Source: a virus. Taken from it: a stretch of DNA of 64,000 bases. Numbering within the stretch: position 1 is the stretch's first letter; each line of letters opens with the position of its first letter. The translations under genes were made by a program, and so were the position numbers. The notes under the pieces were generated by a model that saw nothing but the letters and a program-made list of their open reading frames with translations, did no database searches and was not told the origin of the DNA. The DNA lies in IMG/VR virus record IMGVR_UViG_3300044712_000179, positions 1-64,000 of that record. One strand, 5' to 3'. Of the stretch, positions 30,853 to 39,800 are shown piece after piece.

Positions 30853-32067
30853 TTATTTTGACTTAAGTATATCTATTTCTGCTTTTAATTCTTTAATAGC
30901 TTCTGCCATTAAGGAAACTAAAGATGGATAGTCAACCATATATAAATCAGTATGCTCAAAATAATTAACTGCTTCTGGCACTATTTCTTGAACATCTTGG
31001 GCTATAAATCCAATCTGCTTTTTATCAGGAGTTTCTATTTTGTTAAAATATACACCTTTTAATTTCATTACTTTATCTAATCCATTTTCTATTGGAATGA
31101 TATTTTCTTTAATTCTTCTATCTGATGTAACATTAAATGCTGTTGCATACATAGCCCCCATTGCGTAAGACTCTGAAGTATAAATCATTGTTCCGTTTGT
31201 ACAAGCTCTACCCCAGTTATAAGTAGTTGAACCACCTATACCTACACAGTTATTTCCAGCTGAGTAATATATAGTCCATTTTGATGAGGCAGATCTATAA
31301 AATCCTCCAGACCCATCTGACGTGTGCATTACAGCCATTCCGCTATAAACATCAACAAAACCTCCATATCCTCCCTTGCTTCCATCCATTTGCCAAGGAG
31401 AATATCCGGTATTATTATTCGCTGCAAAAGTTCCACTATATCCATCACTGTAATAAATAGTAGATGCTACTGATTGAGCATAGAAGTTTCCTTGAACGTG
31501 AAGTTTATAACTAGGACTTGTAGTTCCTATTCCTACACTTCCGGTAGATATTATTCTAACAGCTTCTGAATTTCCTCCAAGAGTTAATACTCCGCTACTA
31601 GACCTTATATCACTTGCTCCGATAGTAACTCCATTGGCTGTAAAGTTACCTGATATTGTACCTACACCAGCGTTAGTAATTCTGAATTTTTCACTCCAAG
31701 TTATAGTCGTACTTGCAGTTCCGCTTGCAGCAGTTTGAAAAACAAATTGACCACTATCAGTAGTAATTAATGTAGCAAAGTTATTTGTTCTATAAATCCA
31801 ATTTGTGCCATTATGAGTGGCATTATTAGTTATTGCCATTTGACCACTGCCTCCATAAAATCCACCAGTATCTCCAAAGAACATAGCGTTAAATGAACTT
31901 AAACCCCAAGTGCTTGATGATGCTCCTAATTGTAATGTACCAGTAAATCTACCAGTGCCATTCACATCTAATCTATAAGAAGGAGAAGTTGTATTTATCC
32001 CCACATTACCATTGCTATCTACAGATAACCCATTGACTAATCTACTGCTATTGTAATTCTTTCCCAT
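30853..32067 (-). CDS. Tail fibre with C-terminal S74 chaperone domain (fibre B)
   Basis: The 404-aa product starts RLVNGLSVDSNGNVGINTTS and YRLDVNGTGRFTGTL, clearly paralogous to fibre A. The middle consists of Gly/Ser/Thr-rich fibre strands and a second 'GIGTTSPSYKLHVQG' stem unit. The C-terminus has the S74 core SDRRIKENIIPIENGLDKVM, IGFIAQDVQEIVPEAV and a closing coiled coil. It should form a trimeric receptor-binding fibre that self-processes. Confidence 0.8.
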   Translation of the reverse strand: MGKNYNSSRLVNGLSVDSNGNVGINTTSPSYRLDVNGTGRFTGTLQLGASSSTWGLSSFNAMFFGDTGGFYGGSGQMAITNNATHNGTNWIYRTNNFATLITTDSGQFVFQTAASGTASTTITWSEKFRITNAGVGTISGNFTANGVTIGASDIRSSSGVLTLGGNSEAVRIISTGSVGIGTTSPSYKLHVQGNFYAQSVASTIYYSDGYSGTFAANNNTGYSPWQMDGSKGGYGGFVDVYSGMAVMHTSDGSGGFYRSASSKWTIYYSAGNNCVGIGGSTTYNWGRACTNGTMIYTSESYAMGAMYATAFNVTSDRRIKENIIPIENGLDKVMKLKGVYFNKIETPDKKQIGFIAQDVQEIVPEAVNYFEHTDLYMVDYPSLVSLMAEAIKELKAEIDILKSK

Positions 32068-32068
32068 C

Positions 32069-34594
32069 TTAGTTTATATTATTTCTTGTTAGAATAGATT
32101 TTAAGTTATCGTTTTCTGCTTTTAATTCTTGAATTGCTTTTACTAATACTGGAACTAATTCTTGATAACGAACTCCAAGCATTTCGTCTGCATTTGTATC
32201 AATTACTTCAGGAAACACCTTTTGTACATCTTGTGCAATTAATCCTAAATTAACTTTTTCACTGGTATCTTTTTTCCAAGTGTACTTAACTGTTCTTAAT
32301 GTCAATAATGAATCAATAGCATTTTCTATATTGCCAGTTATATTTTTTAATCTTTCATCAGAGTTTGCAGTCCAAGAGGTATTCCCGCTTGTTAAATAAA
32401 CTCCAGTTGTATCACTATTTTCAACTCTAAAAATATTTGTAGCATTATAGTTATTAGGACCAAATGACCAAACTGTTGAAGAAGCAGGTGCTTTTAAATA
32501 AAATAAAGCAGTAGCACTTGCACTACTTGTACCAACAGATACTTGCCCTCCACTTGTGATACGCATTCTTTCGGTATCACCAGTATTAAATAACAATGGA
32601 ACTGACTGTACGGAACTTAAAACAGTATTTATAGAATTAGTATATAAATATGCCCCTCTTGTTGAACCATAGTTTATTTCTAAAATTGAATTACTTGTTC
32701 CACTAATTGTTAATGCCCTATCTACACTTGCACTATTTGGACTGCTTGTTCCAATTCCTACATTACCAGTTGAGGTGATTCTCATCCTCTCAGTATCGTT
32801 AGACTTGAATATTACACCACCAGCATTAGATCCTAATTGAATAAAGCTACCATCCTGATATAAGAAACCTCTATCGGTTCCTGATGCTCTAAACATAATA
32901 CCTTGAGAAGAGGCTCCGTCAATAGTTAATGTTCTTGAGAAATAGTTAGCAATCGTAGCTGTTCCAAATCCTGCGTTAGTTCCATCATCAAAGAATATAC
33001 TATTCCCCAGCGTACCACTTGCTGTCCACTTAGATAAGTATCCAGCTGTTCCTGAGCCACCCACACCTGTAAATCCAGTTGCGTTGTATGTGTATGCAAT
33101 TACTTCTACCTTATCATTTAATACACAAGCTGTATTGAATACAATACTAGTTCCATTGGTAGCTGTATATTCAGTATCATCTAATTTAGAACCATTATAG
33201 AACACATCTACTAAACCTACGGAGTAAGTAACAGTAAATGTAGTTTGTCCAGCTGTAGCTGTAAATAAAGTCTTTTGTCTTAAAGCATTTGTAGCGATAA
33301 ATTGAGAACCATATTTATATACTTCTACAATATCACCTGAAGCAGGAGTGCTAGCTATAACAACAGTTGTTCCATTGGAAGCCGTAAATTCTGTAGCATT
33401 ATCTAGTTTAATACCATTGATAAATACATCCACCATACCTACCGCATATCCACCTGTAATTGTATAGGTAGCAGATGAACCATCAGCAGTAAATTTCTGT
33501 ATCGTTCTAGTAGAAGCTGAAGTAGAATCGATTGTCCAAGAGCGATTCGCACTTAAATCATATGTAGTTCCATTGATTGTAAGTGTTCTAGATGTAGGTA
33601 CATAAGAGCTTAAATCACTTGTTAAAGCAACAGTACCACTTGCATCTGGGAATGTATATGTTCTTGGGAAAGTAGGAGATGCAGTCTTGAATAAAATATC
33701 GTTTGCTGCACCAAAACTAATACCTAAAGAATCTGTACTTATAGCGTATATAGAAGTAAATCCAGATATGCCTGTTGAACCAGAAGCGTATTGTTTAAAT
33801 CCTAAAAATGCACTACCGGAGCCATTATCAATTCTAATGTTATTTGAGAATGTTTTAGCGCCGGTGATTGTCTCCATTCCAGCTATGTGCACTACTGAAG
33901 CATCATTTGCTGGTGTAAATCCTAGCCATCCAGATATTGTTTTATTTACCCATAATGTACCATTATATCCTAATATATGCCCATTGATAGGAGTAGTTGT
34001 TTTTAAATCAACATTGTGTAATTCTTCAAGCTCAAATCCATTCTGCACCTTTACAAAAATCTCACCATTATTAGCGTTAATTCTTGTAACAATACCTATG
34101 AATACCATATGAGCAGGAGCGCTAGGTTTATTCGCTAATCCATATATCAAGTTTCCATTTGTTCCTAACCATACAGGGTCTCCAGCAGATGTAGCGCCTG
34201 TTGTATCTAATCCAGCTAATAAACCTTCCGTAATAACATTTCCTATTCCATTTAAAGATAATGTAGATTCTATTAATCCCATTGTCTTAGATGATGTAGC
34301 TTCGGCATCGTTAGATGCTTTACTAACAACCATATTAGTACCATCCGCACTTGTAACATAAACAGCCTGTCCTTTTATTAATGCTACACCAGCTTTGACA
34401 GCGTGTTTTACGGTAGATGTATAACCAGCAGGTAGATTAGCTATGTTCAAATCCGAGTACAATTCAGCCGCAGTTCTAAAATCTACATTGCCAGAAGCAT
34501 CAAGCACTAAAAACTTGTCAGTATTTACGCCAGCGTTGGCTACGGAGTTAGCTGTTATTGTACCATTAAATATGGCATTACTTTGAAACTTCAT
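32069..34594 (-). CDS. Large tail fibre with C-terminal S74 chaperone domain (fibre C)
   Basis: The 841-aa product has a distinct N-terminus (MKFQSNAIFNGTITANSVAN), an early domain to about residue 200 with repeated Val/Thr strands, then two similar units (YAVGMVDVFINGIKLDNATE and YSVGLVDVFYNGSKLDDTEY) and several 'RMRITS.GNVGIGTSSP' stem units. The S74 core is SDERLKNITGNIENAIDSLL, LGLIAQDVQKVFPEVI with a terminal coiled coil. The N-terminus resembles that of the 34598 gene, suggesting a shared attachment site. Confidence 0.8.
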   Translation of the reverse strand: MKFQSNAIFNGTITANSVANAGVNTDKFLVLDASGNVDFRTAAELYSDLNIANLPAGYTSTVKHAVKAGVALIKGQAVYVTSADGTNMVVSKASNDAEATSSKTMGLIESTLSLNGIGNVITEGLLAGLDTTGATSAGDPVWLGTNGNLIYGLANKPSAPAHMVFIGIVTRINANNGEIFVKVQNGFELEELHNVDLKTTTPINGHILGYNGTLWVNKTISGWLGFTPANDASVVHIAGMETITGAKTFSNNIRIDNGSGSAFLGFKQYASGSTGISGFTSIYAISTDSLGISFGAANDILFKTASPTFPRTYTFPDASGTVALTSDLSSYVPTSRTLTINGTTYDLSANRSWTIDSTSASTRTIQKFTADGSSATYTITGGYAVGMVDVFINGIKLDNATEFTASNGTTVVIASTPASGDIVEVYKYGSQFIATNALRQKTLFTATAGQTTFTVTYSVGLVDVFYNGSKLDDTEYTATNGTSIVFNTACVLNDKVEVIAYTYNATGFTGVGGSGTAGYLSKWTASGTLGNSIFFDDGTNAGFGTATIANYFSRTLTIDGASSQGIMFRASGTDRGFLYQDGSFIQLGSNAGGVIFKSNDTERMRITSTGNVGIGTSSPNSASVDRALTISGTSNSILEINYGSTRGAYLYTNSINTVLSSVQSVPLLFNTGDTERMRITSGGQVSVGTSSASATALFYLKAPASSTVWSFGPNNYNATNIFRVENSDTTGVYLTSGNTSWTANSDERLKNITGNIENAIDSLLTLRTVKYTWKKDTSEKVNLGLIAQDVQKVFPEVIDTNADEMLGVRYQELVPVLVKAIQELKAENDNLKSILTRNNIN

Positions 34595-34597
34595 TTA

Positions 34598-35692
34598 TTA
34601 TTTTTTAATAACTACACGATAAGCATTTGCTGAAGGAGCTGTTGCAAAACTAACTGCAATTGCAGCTGTAGTGCTCATTACAACATCCGCATAAACTTGC
34701 TCATATGTAGCGTTATCATATATTAAAACAGTTACATCTCTTGTATTCAAGTTATGTGTAACAGTATAGCTTGTTAAAGAACCATTACCCACATTCGCGG
34801 CATAACCACCCACAGCGTTTGCTAACAATGTAGCTAACTTCAATGGAGTTACGAATGCTGTATCATTTGTTCCTGTACTTACTTCTGTTTGAGTAGCAAT
34901 CCTAGCCACACCCAATACAGTCTCTGTAGCTTGGTCTCTATTTACTTCTAATTGAATCCAATCAGAAGCAAGTGTAGTAGAAGCGTTATCTATCTTAGCG
35001 ATAATTACATCACCCACATTGAATGCTACACCACCCGTTGTACCAGCTGTTGTTACATACCAATAATCACCTTTCTTAGTCCCAGCTACTGGAGTAGAGC
35101 CTACTGGGAATATACCGCTTGAAGCGTTCCATCCACCCTCTAGATTACCTAATCCACCAACTGCTGCATCGATATAAGCCTTCACTGAACTTGAAGTAGC
35201 TAAGGTTGTTGAACTAGCAGAAGCTAAATCTGTTACAATCACTACCTCTGAAACATTCGCTGCACCACCAGAAGTATTACCTAAAACTCTAAGGTTAGCT
35301 ATTTGAGCAATCTTAGCTAAGGTAACTTGGTTATCTCCTATCTTAATGGTAGTAACAGCCCCATCATTTAATTTAGCTGTTGTAATACCTAAATCTTTAA
35401 CACGAACAGTATCTGTATTGATTTCAATGGTAGCATTATCTACATTCACATCTAATGTTACATCTCCACCGCTACCACCACCAGTCAAACCAGCACCTGC
35501 AATAACAGCTGTAATATCACCTGTTAAGTCTATCCAAGCTGTTCCATTGTATAAGAACAACTTCTTTACGCCAGTAGTAGTATCAAAATAGATTTGACCA
35601 GCTACAGGGCTAGACGGAGCTCCAGCATTGTTATGTACTGCGACATTTACTATCTGGTTTTTGTTTAAGTCAATGTTGGTAAGAAATTTCAT
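34598..35692 (-). CDS. Tail fibre / adaptor protein
   Basis: The 364-aa product starts MKFLTNIDLNKNQIVNVAVH and has GQIYFDTTTGVKKLFLYNGT, a common fibre-base motif. Repeated 'ITTAKLNDGAVTT..IGDNQVTLAKI' stem units and an NLEGGWNASSGIFPVGSTP domain follow. The C-terminus (YTVTHNLNTRDVTVLIYDNA) is a strand tip like that of the 35700 product. It has no S74 domain. Probably a fibre that connects to the hub or binds receptors. Confidence 0.7.
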   Translation of the reverse strand: MKFLTNIDLNKNQIVNVAVHNNAGAPSSPVAGQIYFDTTTGVKKLFLYNGTAWIDLTGDITAVIAGAGLTGGGSGGDVTLDVNVDNATIEINTDTVRVKDLGITTAKLNDGAVTTIKIGDNQVTLAKIAQIANLRVLGNTSGGAANVSEVVIVTDLASASSTTLATSSSVKAYIDAAVGGLGNLEGGWNASSGIFPVGSTPVAGTKKGDYWYVTTAGTTGGVAFNVGDVIIAKIDNASTTLASDWIQLEVNRDQATETVLGVARIATQTEVSTGTNDTAFVTPLKLATLLANAVGGYAANVGNGSLTSYTVTHNLNTRDVTVLIYDNATYEQVYADVVMSTTAAIAVSFATAPSANAYRVVIKK

Positions 35693-35699
35693 TTCGTTT

Positions 35700-36314
35700 C
35701 TAGTTTAAGTACGCTTTACCACTAACAGCAGAGGTAAATGTTATTGTAAGTTGATTTAAAGAATTATATCTAACCTCTCCCATAATAATATCATTAGCTG
35801 TATCAACGATATTAATAGAAGGGTATTTATTCATATTATGATTGACTGTCCAAGTGGCATTTGCTACTTGTTGGTCGTGTAAATAATAATCTCTAACCTG
35901 ATCTTTAATATAAGTAAAATCAAGGTTAATCATTACGCTAGCTCCTGTAAAATCAGTAGAGCCATTCATACCAGCACCTAATGATAAAGGAGTAGCCTTT
36001 AAGAAGTATGGAGAAACAGAGCTAATAGCATTACTATATACTACATCGGAATACAAAGGAGTTAGTTTTCCGTAGTTATAGATATTACACTTAGCTTCTA
36101 ATTTCTCTGCTAACTTATCTAAAACAGGTGTACCTAAATAGAAATTATCACCCCATTCAACAGCCTTCTTATAAATATATATAATGTCTCTCTCGTAGTC
36201 TAGCGTCTCACTATCTTCCGCAAACATATCATTATAGGCATCTGCGCCTAGTCGATATACTGTTTTATCGGCTTTCAGTAAAATCTCGTCTATCTGTCCT
36301 TGGGTGTAACCCAT
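35700..36314 (-). CDS. Tail-associated protein with fibre-tip-like end
   Basis: The 204-aa product starts MGYTQGQIDEILLKADKTVY, and its C-terminus has TWTVNHNMNKYPSINIVDTA, the same H-N-x-N strand motif as the 34598 product. Likely a minor tail or fibre-attachment protein, expressed between the fibres and the 36316 gene. Confidence 0.55.
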   Translation of the reverse strand: MGYTQGQIDEILLKADKTVYRLGADAYNDMFAEDSETLDYERDIIYIYKKAVEWGDNFYLGTPVLDKLAEKLEAKCNIYNYGKLTPLYSDVVYSNAISSVSPYFLKATPLSLGAGMNGSTDFTGASVMINLDFTYIKDQVRDYYLHDQQVANATWTVNHNMNKYPSINIVDTANDIIMGEVRYNSLNQLTITFTSAVSGKAYLN

Positions 36315-36315
36315 A

Positions 36316-36846
36316 TTAGTATCCTATTTTAAGGTTATCATTAATAAACTGACCTCTATCAAGGCAAGCCTGCGCAGCTCCTAAGTCTCCATCAGTACCT
36401 GCTTTCTTAGCAGATTCTTGCTCAATAAATAGACGCATTACATCTTTTACAAATCTATAATCCTTTTCTAATCCGGGATTTATAGCCATTTTATGGCTGT
36501 TTGTGTAGAATGAACTTAATATAAAGCAAGTCAATACAGGAAGTTCTGTTTTAGTGTAAACACTGCCCGGTTGAGGACTATTAGAAGTTAATGTTAAAAT
36601 AACTTTATATGCATAATCCTTATCTAATCCTGTAAAGCTAATAGCATTTCCAGCCGTAAATGGCCAAGTATAGTTATTGTATGTGATTCCGTTAGCTGTC
36701 AAATAAGTACCATCAGATTTCTGTATGGTAAGTTTTCTTAAAGAAAAAGTATTTTGAGCTTCCACATTATATGTAGATACATCATTAACAGCAAATTGGC
36801 TACAATCTGCTCCTTGGGTGATGCTTATGGCTGTAATAAAAGGCAT
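36316..36846 (-). CDS. Hypothetical virion-region protein, 176 aa
   Basis: Starts MPFITAISITQGADCSQFAV; the ATG at 36846 follows a TATATTTGC box. A frame extension to a TTG at 36864 would overlap that box and is rejected. Strand-rich N-terminal part (FSLRKLTIQKSDGTYLTANG) and helical C-terminus. Probably structural. Confidence 0.55.
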   Translation of the reverse strand: MPFITAISITQGADCSQFAVNDVSTYNVEAQNTFSLRKLTIQKSDGTYLTANGITYNNYTWPFTAGNAISFTGLDKDYAYKVILTLTSNSPQPGSVYTKTELPVLTCFILSSFYTNSHKMAINPGLEKDYRFVKDVMRLFIEQESAKKAGTDGDLGAAQACLDRGQFINDNLKIGY

Positions 36847-36860
36847 ATTAAAACGTTTAT

Positions 36861-36869
36861 GCAAATATA
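36861..36869 (-). promoter_or_regulatory. Late-type -7 box
   Basis: TATATTTGC on the - strand, 14 bases before the ATG at 36846. Confidence 0.5.
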
Positions 36870-36880
36870 CCTAAAATCTC

Positions 36881-39800
36881 CTATTCCTCTTCTATTGCCC
36901 TGATTGCCATCTCGTATTCTGGGCTATTCTCTTTTACAGTTTCTCTAAGCTTTTTACCGAATAAAGAAAGACCGCTATCGTTCAATAATCCATATTCCAT
37001 ACCCCATTTCAAAGTGTTGTAAAACTTCTCTTCTCCCATAGCCTTCTTCATCTCCATCATCTTAAACACTCTTGATTCTTGGCTCTTTAGAGAGAATAGT
37101 CTTCCGAACTTCATCTTATCTTCATCTCCGCTTGTAATGGCTGTAACATTGGCTGCTGTAGCGTCGTCTAAAATCTTAGCCAAAGGGTTCTTGCCACTTT
37201 CTGTTTCAGCTTCGTCAGCTGCTGCCATAGCCTTCATAAATGCCTCACCACCCTTCTTATACAGCGATATAAGGTATTTAGCTCTTGATTCTGGGTCTTT
37301 ATATCCAGCAGCCTTAGCAATACCTACCTTTACATCAACAGGAGCTTCTGAGGTAGGAAGAGCCTTAATGGCATCATATGCCTCTTTTTGCTGTTTATTC
37401 ATAGCCTTGCCTTCGATAGCCTTCATTGTAGCGTTTGGAAGATTGTCAGCAGGAAGAATGCCTAACTGAGAAGCTACATTGATAGCCGCCATCGCAGCCG
37501 CTAATCCTCTATCTTCATCAGCTATCTTTTGAACATAATCTTTACCGAAATAAGACTTCACTACATCTCCGCTAATTCCCTCATTAATCATTGTGCCAGC
37601 TTGAGAAGCCTTCTTCATTGCGATACCCGCAAATCCTAAGTTATCAAACTCATCCTTATTATCTCCTTGATATAAATTAAATCTTAAATCAGAAGGAGTT
37701 CCTTTATACACTGTATTGTTTAAAACAGCATTAATACCTCTATCTACAATCTTATCAGTAAATGGCAATGGAGATAAGATGTCGTTAAACATATTTGTAG
37801 TCATTGACTTGATGGCTCTGTTGTACAAATCTTCCTTCTCCTTCTCTCCTAAAACTACTCCAGCTAATGCGTTAGCGGCTGTTGTGTAGGCAATCATTTG
37901 AGCAGACTTTACGGCAGAGAAAACAGCCATCTCCGCAGCAAGTGCATATAGAGACCTTCTAGCCTTCTGTCTGTCCTGTAGCGTATTTGTCTTAGAGCCA
38001 GCGTTCTTAATATCCGATAACATTCTAGCCTTTTGGTTAATATTGAAGCTACCGAATGGCATTAAGGTATTTCTAATGAATGTTTTAGTATTATCCCTAG
38101 ATGCCATAAACTCTCCAGCCAATGCTCTATCGGTTACGTTCTGTTGAACATCCACCATATTTTGAGCATAGTCTGCTGCAAAGTCATTTATCTTATGATT
38201 CTTCCAATCTATTCCATTAGGGTCAATTCCTTGTTCTTTTAAAGATTGTCTATAATAAGCCATAAATGATATGATAGCAGCGTTCTTATCGAAGTTTCCT
38301 AACATCTTTTGTAACCACCATTTGTTTATATCTACAATCTTACCGCCTAGCTTAGATAGAGGGCCAGAAGCTGTCTTATCTAATATCTTATTAGTAGATT
38401 CAATAAATCCTTCTGCTTCTATACCTCTATTAGCGATAGCTCTTCCAGAGTTCTTTATAAAATTAATTACATCAGGGTCTCTAAAGTCTCCAATCTTAAC
38501 ATTGCTTGCACCAGCGTTCACTAATGTATTCGTAAGTGTTGGAATAGTTTGTTTTACAGGAGCCCATAAACTAGCCAAAGACCTTGAGGCAACAAGTGTA
38601 TTCAATCCATTAAATGTCCTTCTTAGTTCTGTATAACTAGAAGGGTCTACTGCATCAAAACCTCTTGCTCTAACAATATAATTCTTCATCTTATCCAAAG
38701 CTAAATTAGCTTGGTCTTGAGAGTTGAATATCTTATTATAGTTCTTAGACTTTACAAATGATCTTAACTTCTTAATATCTCTAGCGGTATAGATGTCTGT
38801 TAAAGCTCTATCCATCGCCTTTGATGTATTGTAGTCAAAATTAAAGTCAATATATCTTCCAGCAGGAACATCTGATAATGGAGTTGTCTTCATTAATACA
38901 CCACTTTTCTTAGAAGGTATATTATCTGCATACGAAGCAAAAGCACCTGTTTCTAATGGGTCTTGCTCTGCATTAGCTTCTCTCTTAAGCGTTCTAAATA
39001 TAACTGGGTTATATCGATTATCGTTGCCTAAGTCTTGATTGTATATATTTAAAGACACATCTTTTAATTCAGGATAATACTCTGCCCACTTATTTGTCCA
39101 CCAATCAACAGCCTCTATATTAGTCTTATCCATTTTAGCCTCTACATCTTGTATAGTATTTGCATCTGCTAATATCTTATCATATATTTCTTGATATACT
39201 TCAGCTACGGCAGCATCATCACCTCCGCTTTCTCTCATTGCATTGATGGAACTTTGAGCTAACTCTTTCTTCTTTAAGAATTCTGCTTGATTTTGTTTCT
39301 CATCTAATCCTAAATTTCTTCTTACATATGCATAAATACCTCTCTCAAATACATTATTTTGACTAGAGAAATCTTCTCCGTTTGGCTTCTTCTTTTCAAA
39401 TGTTTTTACAAAATTATCAATCATTGTATTGATGGTGGTAACAGCTTTTGCTCTACCATTCTCTACACCTTTGAATCCAGACTTTTCTAAGAACTCCGTT
39501 GATTTAGTATCTCCAAATATAGTATTGAAGTATACAGGAATAGAACTAAAGTTTTCTAAGAATGCATTAATTCCCTTTGTCCCAAGTTCTTTTGCGAATT
39601 TGGTAAACCCTTTCTTCTTTATAGCCTTGCTATTTGCAACAGCGTCAGAAGGAGCTTTAGGATACTTCTTAGCAAATGCCTCTGAATTAACATCGCCTTC
39701 GTGTCCTGCTAAAACAGCATCTAAGCCAGATGTCTGTCCATTAGTAGTAAAATTGGATAATGCTTCTATTGCTCTATATGCATCATCTAATTTCATTGAA

